64,000 nt of DNA from Empedobacter stercoris (lineage in GTDB: Bacteria; Bacteroidota; Bacteroidia; Flavobacteriales; Weeksellaceae), in the NCBI RefSeq assembly GCF_025244765.1, contig NZ_CP104209.1:930001-994000 (forward strand), read 5' to 3'. Within the stretch, counting starts at the first letter, position 1. Each line of letters opens with the position of its first letter. A model generated the notes under the pieces. That model saw only the letters and a list, made by a program, of their open reading frames with translations. It did not search any database and had not been told where the DNA came from. Positions 18,076 to 26,286 of the stretch are shown here, piece after piece. Both the position numbers and the translations under genes were made by a program.

Positions 18076-18801
18076 TCATGACAATTTAGTTAGATGAACA
18101 AATGCTTCTTCAAGATTATACGCATTTACTTGTTGAATCAATTGTTTTGGTTGGGCAGTTATAATCGATTTTCCTTGATTCATAATAGTAACCTGCGTAC
18201 AAAAATCTTCCGCTTCTGCCATATGATGCGATGTATAAACGATCGACATTCCTTGCTGATGAAGTTCTTGTAAATAATCCAATAACGCAATTTTGGACTG
18301 AATATCAACACCAACAGTTGGCTCATCTAAAAATAGAATTTCTGGTTGGTGAAGAATGCCTGCCAATAAATTAATACGGCGTTTCATTCCACCCGAAAAA
18401 GATTCAATTTTTCTATCCAAAAATTTACTCATTCCAACTTTTTCTGTCAAAAGCAAAATCTTTTCATGCAATTCTTTTGAAGGAACTTTATAAATCTTTC
18501 CGAAAAATTCTAAATTTTCTCGTGCTGTCAACGTTGGATACAATGCATATTCTTGTGGAACAATTCCAATAATATTTTGAATCTTTTTTAAATCATTTTT
18601 CTGATTAAAATTCTGAATCACAATATTCCCAGAAGTGGGTTTAATCAAACCTGAAAGTATCGACATCAATGTTGTTTTCCCTGCTCCATTTGGACCAAGA
18701 ACACCATGAATTTCGTTTTGTTTTATCGTTAATGAGAAGTCTTCTAACGCAAAAACATCCGAATTTTTATATTTTTTATATAATTTTTCAATCTCAATCA
18801 T
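18076..18801 (-). CDS. ABC transporter ATP-binding protein
   Basis: 241 residues with Walker A GPNGAGKTT, Q-loop VPQEYAL, ABC signature SFSGGMKRR, Walker B LFLDEPTVGVD and the switch His in YTSHHMAEAE. It energises the ABC-2 permease encoded immediately downstream. The closest type by look is the multidrug/NodI-CcmA exporter class. The stop and the start of the permease gene are separated by one base. Confidence 0.95.
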   Translation of the reverse strand: MIEIEKLYKKYKNSDVFALEDFSLTIKQNEIHGVLGPNGAGKTTLMSILSGLIKPTSGNIVIQNFNQKNDLKKIQNIIGIVPQEYALYPTLTARENLEFFGKIYKVPSKELHEKILLLTEKVGMSKFLDRKIESFSGGMKRRINLLAGILHQPEILFLDEPTVGVDIQSKIALLDYLQELHQQGMSIVYTSHHMAEAEDFCTQVTIMNQGKSIITAQPKQLIQQVNAYNLEEAFVHLTKLS

Positions 18802-18803
18802 CT

Positions 18804-19805
18804 CTAAATTGCTTTTCTTAAACGCTTAAAAAACGACTCTTCTAAATCTGCTAATTCCAACAATTGATCAGAAATTACATCATAAATATCTTGGGCATTG
18901 TTTCTTTTTTTATATACTCTTGAAGCATTTAAAGCAAAATCGCGCCATTTATCGCCTATTTCAGAAATTTCTAAGGCAAAATCATTCAGATGTGGTTGGT
19001 TTATTTTTTGTGCAGCCTCTTGTAAAAAAGCCGCATAAATATAACGAAAACCTCCACCACCAGTTCCGATTTCTTCTTGCATACGAATCATTTGAGCCAA
19101 GAAATAATTGGTTTTTGCATTTCCAATTTTCTTTGGCATTTTTTTAATTCTTTTTGCAACCATTCGTATACCTTTAACACCAACAATTGGTACTGGCGCT
19201 AACATTTCGCGACACGTTTTTTTTATTCCTTTTGTAATCGCTTTCTGATAATCTATATGTTCTGGAATATATTCAGGATAATACAAATGGCCTTTTGGAG
19301 CTAAAACTCCTTTCGAAAAACGAACTTTTTCTAATTCATTTTCTGTCAATTTTGTTGTTTCTTGCATCACAGGATCACTAATTAAATAAGTTTGATCTTG
19401 TTTACCAAAAACAACCAAATTATGTCCATTGAAATGGAATTTATATTCTTCGGGAAAATAAGTTAAATTGTATACACCAACCTGCAAACCACATGGACGA
19501 TTAGCTAATAGTTGTTGATCTAAAAAGGTTTGAGCAGACTTTGTAGAACGAAATTTATGACGTTTAACCTTTATTCCAAGATTTTTTGCTGCACGATTAA
19601 AGATCATTCCAGGCATTGGACGATAACTAATAGCAGGCGCATGATTCACTTTAAGAAATGGCAAGAAGACAAAGAATAGTCCCGAACCAATTCCAAAAAT
19701 CATTGGTTCTGAAATATCAATTCCTTTATTTTTTAACAAATTAGAAGCAACACCGTTCTCGCAATGTGCAGATTGAAAATGTTTAAAATCAGTTAGGGTT
19801 TCCAT
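18804..19805 (-). CDS. BtrH N-terminal domain / DUF4872 protein
   Basis: 333 residues beginning with HFQSAHCENGVASNLL, the Cys-containing motif of the BtrH N-terminal domain (peptidase C39-like fold; BtrH transfers an acyl group from a carrier protein in butirosin biosynthesis). HFNGHNLVVFGKQ and YLISDPV provide the matching His and Asp region. The C-terminal half is a helical DUF4872-like domain. An acyl-ACP-dependent acyltransferase role fits both the family and the operon, which must join a polyene acid to a resorcinol, but this is inference. The start overlaps the preceding gene by 17 bases. Confidence 0.8.
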   Translation of the reverse strand: METLTDFKHFQSAHCENGVASNLLKNKGIDISEPMIFGIGSGLFFVFLPFLKVNHAPAISYRPMPGMIFNRAAKNLGIKVKRHKFRSTKSAQTFLDQQLLANRPCGLQVGVYNLTYFPEEYKFHFNGHNLVVFGKQDQTYLISDPVMQETTKLTENELEKVRFSKGVLAPKGHLYYPEYIPEHIDYQKAITKGIKKTCREMLAPVPIVGVKGIRMVAKRIKKMPKKIGNAKTNYFLAQMIRMQEEIGTGGGGFRYIYAAFLQEAAQKINQPHLNDFALEISEIGDKWRDFALNASRVYKKRNNAQDIYDVISDQLLELADLEESFFKRLRKAI

Positions 19806-20193
19806 TAAAGTTTTTTAATTCATCAACCGAAATTTCAAAAGCTTCGGCATATTTTTTTAGTGTTGATTCTTTTAGTTTTGCGAAAACAGTTGGCTTTGAA
19901 TGTCGTTTGACAAAAAATTTCCAAATTCCAACATAATTAGAAAGGATATCCCAATCCATACGTTTCAATTCCATGAAATATAATATTGGACTTGCTTTTC
20001 CTTCAATCACTTGTTGTCTTGCTTGCTCTGTACGCTCATCTAATATTTTTAATGTTTCGGACTGAACAAGATTCTTCGCTTCCCAACCCGTACTCAACGT
20101 TTGAGAAAACTCGCCTTGATCATCAATCGCGTAATATACTTCATTAAAATCTTTTAAATGTCCTTTATCTTGTGGTACTTCTGATTGTTTCAT
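19789..20193 (-). CDS. Conserved hypothetical protein of the pigment operon
   Basis: 134 residues, soluble, charged and mostly helical. The last third (LKKYAEAFEISVDELKNF) resembles a helix-turn-helix element. I do not recognise a family name. Overlaps on both sides (17 bases with the BtrH-like gene, 4 with the hotdog gene) argue for coupled expression. Such a protein next to the BtrH-type enzyme is a consistent feature of flexirubin loci as I recall them, so a partner function is plausible. Confidence 0.65.
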   Translation of the reverse strand: MKQSEVPQDKGHLKDFNEVYYAIDDQGEFSQTLSTGWEAKNLVQSETLKILDERTEQARQQVIEGKASPILYFMELKRMDWDILSNYVGIWKFFVKRHSKPTVFAKLKESTLKKYAEAFEISVDELKNFNGNPN

Positions 20194-20645
20194 TTTTTAT
20201 GGTTTTGAAGCATCAAATTCATCGTAGCTGTTGCAATAATCTCTTCGTCAAGTACAACTATTGCCTGCATTAAACTAATTGTAAATTCATCATAATCATA
20301 AACTTCTAACAATGTTGATTTTGTTGTTATTGTTTGATTAATTTTTGGTAATTTCAAGATTTCAGCTCGTTTTATCGTACTAATAAAACCAGTTACATCC
20401 CCTTTATGAAGATCAGCAAAATTGACAAAATAATTTTGACCTATAATCGTTGAGCAAACTTGCGCCATATTTTCGAGCAAACCGACTTCAGTAAAATATT
20501 CGTTCTGAATAAATAGTTGAGTTGGTTTTATCGTAAATAATGCTTCAACATACGTTTTTTCTAACCAAGAAATCGTATCCACAAAAAGCATTGGCTCACG
20601 ATGTGGAAGGTATTGTTGAATATCAATTTGTTGATTTACTTTCAT
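20190..20645 (-). CDS. ApeP-like hotdog dehydratase (second)
   Basis: A 151-residue hotdog protein with YLPHREPMLFVDTISW at the N-terminus and TEVGLLENMAQVCST on the central helix, the pattern of 3-hydroxyacyl-ACP dehydratases in aryl polyene clusters (ApeP/FabZ-like). The conserved Glu of LLENMAQ is present. The catalytic His of GHFP is not in its usual place; the nearby PHRE His may substitute or the protein may be a partner subunit of the next hotdog protein, with which it is adjacent and similar. Confidence 0.75.
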   Translation of the reverse strand: MKVNQQIDIQQYLPHREPMLFVDTISWLEKTYVEALFTIKPTQLFIQNEYFTEVGLLENMAQVCSTIIGQNYFVNFADLHKGDVTGFISTIKRAEILKLPKINQTITTKSTLLEVYDYDEFTISLMQAIVVLDEEIIATATMNLMLQNHKK

Positions 20646-20648
20646 AAA

Positions 20649-21089
20649 TTATGTTTCTGCAATCACTGTTTTCATCTCTCCTTTTGCAATTACCTCTTCT
20701 TCAATCTTTGTTTCGATTGATACCAAAGTCACCCCCATCACTTCGTGTAAAATAACGGCTGTTGTTACTAAATTTTCATTAACTTTAGGCAAACGATTAA
20801 TCTGTATTGACTTCATCGACCCGATATATCCTGTTGGTGCTGATTCATTTCGAATATAAAATTGATATCCTGTATACAACGCTACTGTTTGCGCCATATG
20901 TTCTAACACTCCTGGTTCTTTTAATTCATTATTACTCACAAAAATTGAATCATTTTGTACCGATAAACCACCAACTACTTTTCCTTCTTCAAAATCAAAA
21001 ATAGCATCAACCATTATCATTGGTTCGCGTTGTGGAATCAATAATTTGATAAACTCTATCGAGTGATTAGGTAATTGTATTGCACTCAT
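20649..21089 (-). CDS. ApeP-like hotdog dehydratase (third)
   Basis: 146 residues, related to the following gene: LIPQREPMIMVDAIFDFEEG and KEPGVLEHMAQTVALYTGYQ show the ApeP/FabZ-like fold with the conserved Glu of LEHMAQ. PHRE in the neighbour is PQRE here, so one of the pair has the His and the other does not. Two adjacent hotdog genes with complementary residues suggest a heteromeric dehydratase, as reported for ApeI/ApeP pairs in aryl polyene synthesis. The gene lies directly after darB without a gap. Confidence 0.75.
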   Translation of the reverse strand: MSAIQLPNHSIEFIKLLIPQREPMIMVDAIFDFEEGKVVGGLSVQNDSIFVSNNELKEPGVLEHMAQTVALYTGYQFYIRNESAPTGYIGSMKSIQINRLPKVNENLVTTAVILHEVMGVTLVSIETKIEEEVIAKGEMKTVIAET

Positions 21090-22229
21090 TTACACGACAG
21101 TTAAATAGGCATACGAATAAGAAAAACGTCCACTTTCTGGTACACAAAGCATGATACGATTTCCTTTTATAAGATTTCCTTTCTGAAAAAGTTCATCAAG
21201 CATTAAAAAAATAGAAGCCGAGCCAACATTTCCAACTTTACTCAAATTCATAAACCATTTTTCAAGCGGAATTGTGATACCTTTCTTACAAAATTCATCA
21301 TATAATCCTTGAACAAAATAATTAGAAGATACATGTGGCAATAAATAATCGATCTGATCTGATGATAATTGATGTTTATCCATTGCAGCTTTCATGCTTT
21401 CCACACCTTTGATTAAAATATTGTCGTTTAAAACTTTGACATCTTGTTTCAATGAAAAAACCGATTTTTTTAGCCAATCTTCCGAAGAATAATCGCTCCA
21501 AGGTTTCATTTCTCCACTTGGTAATTTATCACCACCTGCATACATACAGGTTTCTAATTCGTGTGCGTAAGAATAAGATTCCATCCACTCTATTTTTAGT
21601 GAAATAGTATCTTCATTTGGTGTATTTTCTAATAAAAAAGCACCTGCACCATCAGACAACATCCAACGTAAAAAGTCTTTTTTGAACGCGATAATAGGTT
21701 GTTCTTCTAATTCTTTCAAATTTTCAACTTCATGTTCAAATTTTTCTGCTTTCATCCATGTCGAAACTCGTTCCGATCCAGAACAAATTGCATTTTTAGA
21801 ATTACCCGATTTCACTGAAAGATATCCAAATTTTAACGCATTCATTCCCGAATTACAAACACCAGAAGAAGAATTTAATTCGACTGAAACATTATTTTGC
21901 AATAAACCATGTACCATTGCTGCATGAGAAGGTAATAGCAAATCGGGTGTAGAAGTTCCACAAGACAATACCTCAATATCGTTTTGTGTAAATCGATCAT
22001 CCAACAAATTGACGATTGCTTTCATTGTCAATTCAGCATTAGAATGCGTTATATTCCCTGATTCATCAAGTGCATAATAACGTGTTTTGATTCCATTATT
22101 TCTTAAAACAATTCTTCTTGCTTTTGACGGAATTTGATTAATCTTTCCTAAAAAATCTTCCATTTCTTCGTTTGAAACTGGTTGATTTGGCAAAAACTTA
22201 GAAGTTTTGGTGATATATACGTGTTGCAT
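21090..22229 (-). CDS. darB: DarB-type ketosynthase (dialkylresorcinol synthesis)
   Basis: 379 residues of KAS III-like thiolase fold with NSSSGVCNSG (Cys125), LLPHVSSNY (His) and LSKVGNVGSAS (Asn), the complete Cys-His-Asn triad. Together with the flavodoxin-like DarA gene next to it, it matches the DarA/DarB pair. DarB condenses two fatty-acid-derived intermediates to a cyclohexanedione, which DarA aromatises to a 2,5-dialkylresorcinol. That product is the alcohol half of flexirubin. Identification rests on adjacency and motifs. Confidence 0.85.
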   Translation of the reverse strand: MQHVYITKTSKFLPNQPVSNEEMEDFLGKINQIPSKARRIVLRNNGIKTRYYALDESGNITHSNAELTMKAIVNLLDDRFTQNDIEVLSCGTSTPDLLLPSHAAMVHGLLQNNVSVELNSSSGVCNSGMNALKFGYLSVKSGNSKNAICSGSERVSTWMKAEKFEHEVENLKELEEQPIIAFKKDFLRWMLSDGAGAFLLENTPNEDTISLKIEWMESYSYAHELETCMYAGGDKLPSGEMKPWSDYSSEDWLKKSVFSLKQDVKVLNDNILIKGVESMKAAMDKHQLSSDQIDYLLPHVSSNYFVQGLYDEFCKKGITIPLEKWFMNLSKVGNVGSASIFLMLDELFQKGNLIKGNRIMLCVPESGRFSYSYAYLTVV

Positions 22230-22230
22230 A

Positions 22231-23139
22231 TTATTTTATTCCTTGATAATATTTTACCTGTTTTTTGTATTTAAAATAATTAAACGGATAAAATATAATA
22301 TATAACAAATTTACTATCGGAGATATTATCCAAATAGCCACAATTAAATAATAATAAAAGAATTTTAAGAACTTTTCTCGCTGTTTACCTTGCTTAGAAT
22401 CAATCATTTTTGACCAAACTTTAAACATTCGGTTTCCCTTTTTATCTACAGAAACCAAAAAAGGTTTTACCTCAACAGCATGAGCTTGTACTAATTTTTC
22501 TTGTAAATCTGAATAACTATTATTTTGGATTGAATTTAGAATAATTTCACCAAATCTTCTACTTTCTTGTATTGTTTTTTCATTAATTCCTGGCAAAGGC
22601 AACAAATTAAACATTCGTTTTTTAACTCCTGAAAACATCCAATTTACAATCGTCATTGCACTTATTAAATTTGGTGTATGATCTACTAACGCAATATTTC
22701 CGACCAATTTCGCTTTTTGTTCTTTCAAAATTACCTTGATTTTTTCCTGTGCTAAAAACCACATATTTCGCGAGCCACTAATCGTAATTATTTTAGTATG
22801 TTCTAAAAGTTTTTGCGATTGCGAATCTCTTAAAAAAGAGTTAATTGGAATGGAAGGTGATAAAAACCAAACTTGATAATACAATAAAATCAAATCATAT
22901 TTTTGATGTAAGATTTCGGATGGAATTGGTTTAATGTTCTTCTTTTTTTGAAGAAAGCTGTCAGGAAAAGCATTAAAAAAAGAATAAAAATCCCACGGAA
23001 AAGGAAACTCCTCCTCCATTTTTATGTTATAGGTCGTTAAACTAATATCTTGGCTTTTATTTAAATCATAAGTTGTTTGCTTTACAATCTCTTTCAATTG
23101 TCCTGACTGCGAATAATAGACAACTAATATGTTTGTCAT
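22231..23139 (-). CDS. darA: DarA-type dialkylresorcinol aromatising enzyme
   Basis: 302 residues. The N-terminus ILVVYYSQSGQLKEI is the FMN phosphate-binding loop of flavodoxin-like oxidoreductases, and the length and the C-terminal hydrophobic segment (YYYLIVAIWIISPIVNLLYIIF) fit the family annotated as dialkylresorcinol condensing enzyme DarA. The family works with DarB, oxidising the cyclohexanedione to the resorcinol ring. The start is separated from the acyltransferase gene by 53 bases, one of the larger gaps in the operon. Confidence 0.85.
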   Translation of the reverse strand: MTNILVVYYSQSGQLKEIVKQTTYDLNKSQDISLTTYNIKMEEEFPFPWDFYSFFNAFPDSFLQKKKNIKPIPSEILHQKYDLILLYYQVWFLSPSIPINSFLRDSQSQKLLEHTKIITISGSRNMWFLAQEKIKVILKEQKAKLVGNIALVDHTPNLISAMTIVNWMFSGVKKRMFNLLPLPGINEKTIQESRRFGEIILNSIQNNSYSDLQEKLVQAHAVEVKPFLVSVDKKGNRMFKVWSKMIDSKQGKQREKFLKFFYYYLIVAIWIISPIVNLLYIIFYPFNYFKYKKQVKYYQGIK

Positions 23140-23192
23140 TTTGTAAAAGATTATTTTTTTTAGTGGTTTGAAAATTCATAATGTTGTGTAAT

Positions 23193-24062
23193 TTACTTCC
23201 AAAAATCGAAATAATTGAACCATTGATAAGGATATTTTTTTAGAATGATTTCTAAATTCGTACAAAACTCCTTCAATAGAGCGTTTGCATCACGATGTTT
23301 GAAATTCGCTTGACGAGCATATAGATGATAATGTAGATTTTTTTCTTTCATGACATACACGAAAGCAACGGGCACTTTCAATCGAGAAGCAATAGAAAAT
23401 GGTCCTGCAGGGAAATTAGCTTCTTTGCCAAGAAGAACTTCTGACATGGTCTTATTTCCTTCGAAATAACGATCACCTGTAAAACAAATCAATTCATTTC
23501 GGCTAAGCGCATTGTTAATTTCGAAAATATGTGATAAATCCTCTTGAATTAAGATAAATTTCACCGAAGGTTTCATGGAAATACTTTCCAAATATTCTTT
23601 GATGACGTTTCGTTCTAAATCTGTCGTTACCAAATTTATTTGACAATCTAAATCGATGTCAGCAAAAAAATGTTCTGCAACTTCGAAATTTCCAACATGT
23701 GCGCTGATTAAAATTCCTCCTTGTTTTTGATCTAACAAATTTTTCAACAATTCAATCCCATCAAATTCGTACGTAAATTTATTACGTAAACCTGCATTAA
23801 TTGCTGTTTTATCAATTAATGTTTGACCAAACGTATAATAACTTTTATAAACGCTTAAAATTGATTTGAAAATGGAAAATTTTAGACGATAACGAAAGTA
23901 ATTGTAGATTGATTTATTGCTATCGACAGCTGTTATAAAATAATAAAAAGCTACAAAAATTAAGACTGAGTAAGCAGCCTTAATTCCGAGCTTTTTCATC
24001 ACATTGACAAATATTTTGTAACCAAGGACCGTTCCTTTAGAACGACCATCCCATTGTTTCAT
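23193..24062 (-). CDS. LpxL/HtrB-like acyltransferase
   Basis: 289 residues with an N-terminal hydrophobic segment (AAYSVLIFVAFYYFITAV) and the lipid A acyltransferase motif ISAHVGNFEVAEHF, in which the His and Glu form the HX4E-type pair. DRYFEGN fits the second conserved block. In aryl polyene and flexirubin clusters this family is thought to transfer an acyl chain, probably esterifying the pigment, rather than act on lipid A. Gap to the downstream gene is 53 bases. Confidence 0.87.
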   Translation of the reverse strand: MKQWDGRSKGTVLGYKIFVNVMKKLGIKAAYSVLIFVAFYYFITAVDSNKSIYNYFRYRLKFSIFKSILSVYKSYYTFGQTLIDKTAINAGLRNKFTYEFDGIELLKNLLDQKQGGILISAHVGNFEVAEHFFADIDLDCQINLVTTDLERNVIKEYLESISMKPSVKFILIQEDLSHIFEINNALSRNELICFTGDRYFEGNKTMSEVLLGKEANFPAGPFSIASRLKVPVAFVYVMKEKNLHYHLYARQANFKHRDANALLKEFCTNLEIILKKYPYQWFNYFDFWK

Positions 24063-24067
24063 ATTTG

Positions 24068-24316
24068 TTATTTGTTCTCTAACTTTTGTTCTACAATTGT
24101 ATAAAAGTCTTCAAAAGTAATCATACTTTGAAAATCTTCTTTTACTAATTTAACACCAAAATTAGATTCAATGATTACCACTAAATCGACATAGTCTAAA
24201 CTATCTAAATCTAATGATTCTTTGATATTTTTTTCTTCTGAAATCACAGAAGGATCAACTTCAAATTCATCAATTAAGATAGCGTTTAATTTTTCAGCGA
24301 TTTGACTTTTCACCAT
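24068..24316 (-). CDS. Acyl carrier protein (second of two)
   Basis: 82 residues, acidic, with ESLDLDSLDYVDLVV around the phosphopantetheine-bearing Ser. It lies between a FabF-like ketosynthase gene (3-base gap) and an acyltransferase gene, so it is likely the carrier for that ketosynthase. A carrier for the 4-coumarate starter is plausible, because the TAL gene and FabG stand immediately upstream. Confidence 0.93.
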   Translation of the reverse strand: MVKSQIAEKLNAILIDEFEVDPSVISEEKNIKESLDLDSLDYVDLVVIIESNFGVKLVKEDFQSMITFEDFYTIVEQKLENK

Positions 24317-24319
24317 TTT

Positions 24320-25546
24320 TTAGGAATTAATTTTTTTAATTACAAGGGCAGAATTCGTTCCACCGAATCCAAAAGAATTTGACAAATATACATCAAATTC
24401 TTTATTTAAGGTTTCTTTAACAATGTTTAATTTAGCTGAATCTTCATCTGCATCTTCGAAATTAATATTAGGCGCAATAAAATTATTCATCATCATTAAG
24501 TTAGAATATATAATTTCACTTGCTCCCGCCATCCAACATTCATGTCCTGTCATCGATTTTGTCGAACTAACATAAGGTCTCGTTTTCCCAAAAACTTGAT
24601 CGATTGCTTTTGCTTCATTCGCATCACCAACTGGTGTAGAAGTCGCATGAGCATTGATATATTGAATTTCATCAGCCGATAGATTTGCTTGTTTTAACGC
24701 TCTATTCATTGCTATCGCAGGCCCATCTACATTAGGTGTAGAAATATGCCCCCCATTTGATGAAAAACCATAACCCAAAACCTCAGCTATAATTGGAGCA
24801 CCACGTTTTATAGCCGATTCATAACTCTCTAAAATCAACGTTGCCCCTCCTCCACTTGGTACTAATCCATCACGATTTTTATCAAAAGGACGGCATGCTT
24901 TTTCTGGATGCTTTTCATTGGCTGAAAAAACACCTAACCCATCAAAGCTTGCCATAGCATATTTATTTATTTCTTGCGCTCCACCGCATATAATCATGTC
25001 TTGCAAACCATCTTTGATCATCATAAAACCCAAACCAACAGAATGAGAACCGCTTGCACAAGCAGCACTAATGGTCATGTTAATTCCTGTCAATTCGAAA
25101 ATTGTTGCAAGATTCATGGTTACAGTAGAATTCATTGATTTAAAAATAGCACCAGAACCTATTAATTCTGTGTCTTTTTTCTCCCGAACAATATCAATAG
25201 CATCAATAATTGCTTTCGAAACGCTATCGTTTCCGTAAATAATGCCAACTTCATTTGATTTCACATACTCTTCCGTCAAACCAGCATTCTTCAAGGCTTC
25301 TAAAGTTGCCATATACGCAAACTCTGTTTCTTGGCCAACTGTAATTCGTTGACGACGATTTAAAAAAGGTTTCAAATCAGCATGAGGAACCATTCCTGTT
25401 AATGCGGATTTGAATCCAAATTCTTTACGTTCTTCATCAAAAATAATCCCTGATTTTCCTTGACGCAAAGATTCGGTTACTTCTTCTAATGATGTTCCTA
25501 AACAAGAATAAATTCCCATTCCTGTTATTACGACTCTTTGACTCAT
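24320..25546 (-). CDS. FabF-like beta-ketoacyl-ACP synthase
   Basis: 408 residues, normal FabF length. Triad: SAACASGS (Cys163), NAHATST (His300) and MTGHECW (His335). The substitutions ATST for GTAT and ECWMAG for TLGAA set it apart from the other two ketosynthases of the operon and are typical of aryl polyene KS1-type enzymes. It should elongate the aryl-starter chain. It is 5 bases from the fabG-like gene. Confidence 0.92.
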   Translation of the reverse strand: MSQRVVITGMGIYSCLGTSLEEVTESLRQGKSGIIFDEERKEFGFKSALTGMVPHADLKPFLNRRQRITVGQETEFAYMATLEALKNAGLTEEYVKSNEVGIIYGNDSVSKAIIDAIDIVREKKDTELIGSGAIFKSMNSTVTMNLATIFELTGINMTISAACASGSHSVGLGFMMIKDGLQDMIICGGAQEINKYAMASFDGLGVFSANEKHPEKACRPFDKNRDGLVPSGGGATLILESYESAIKRGAPIIAEVLGYGFSSNGGHISTPNVDGPAIAMNRALKQANLSADEIQYINAHATSTPVGDANEAKAIDQVFGKTRPYVSSTKSMTGHECWMAGASEIIYSNLMMMNNFIAPNINFEDADEDSAKLNIVKETLNKEFDVYLSNSFGFGGTNSALVIKKINS

Positions 25547-25551
25547 TTTAG

Positions 25552-26283
25552 CTAAGAATAAATTCCTCCATTTATATTGATTACTTCACCTGTAATATAA
25601 CTCGATTTTTTAGAAACCAAGAAACTTACCAAATCAGCTACTTCTTCGGCTTTTCCAAAACGATTGGCTGGAATTATTTTTTTTAATTCCTTTTGATCCA
25701 ATTCATCTGTCATATCGGTTTCGATAAAACCTGGCGCAACAGCATTTACTGTCACATTGCGTTTGGCAATTTCCTGTGCTAAGGCTTTTGTAGCACCAAT
25801 AACTGCTGCTTTCGCTGCTGAATAATTCGTTTGTCCTGGCGTTCCTTTCAATCCAGAAACAGAAACAATATTCACAATTCGACCAAATCTATTTCTTAAC
25901 AATGGATTGATAAAGAAATGCGTCACGTTATAAAAACCATTTAAACTTGTATTAATCACATTCGACCAATCATCTTGCGAAATCCACATAAACAAATTGT
26001 CTTTTGTTATTCCAGCATTGTTAACAATTACTTCTACAATTGCATCTGAATTTTTTTCTGACCAATCTGTCAAAACTTGTTGGGTTTGATTAGTATCAGC
26101 TACATCAAATTTCAAAATTTCACCTGAACCTCCTAACCTTTCCACTTCTCTTAAAGTCTCTAACGCAGCAGCTTCATTCGAATTATAATTGATTAAAAGA
26201 TGATACTCATGGTCTTCGGCAATTTTTAAACAAATTGCTTTTCCTATTCCACGCGAACCACCTGTTACTATTGCACATTTCAT
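25552..26283 (-). CDS. 3-oxoacyl-ACP reductase (FabG-like SDR)
   Basis: A 243-residue short-chain dehydrogenase with the glycine-rich GGSRGIGKAI, the NNAG motif, the catalytic Ser in VSVSGLKG, and NYSAAKAAV (Tyr/Lys). The C-terminal SYITGEVININGG is the normal FabG ending. It would reduce 3-ketoacyl-ACP intermediates before dehydration. It is the only ketoreductase seen in the operon. Confidence 0.93.
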   Translation of the reverse strand: MKCAIVTGGSRGIGKAICLKIAEDHEYHLLINYNSNEAAALETLREVERLGGSGEILKFDVADTNQTQQVLTDWSEKNSDAIVEVIVNNAGITKDNLFMWISQDDWSNVINTSLNGFYNVTHFFINPLLRNRFGRIVNIVSVSGLKGTPGQTNYSAAKAAVIGATKALAQEIAKRNVTVNAVAPGFIETDMTDELDQKELKKIIPANRFGKAEEVADLVSFLVSKKSSYITGEVININGGIYS

Positions 26284-26286
26284 GCT

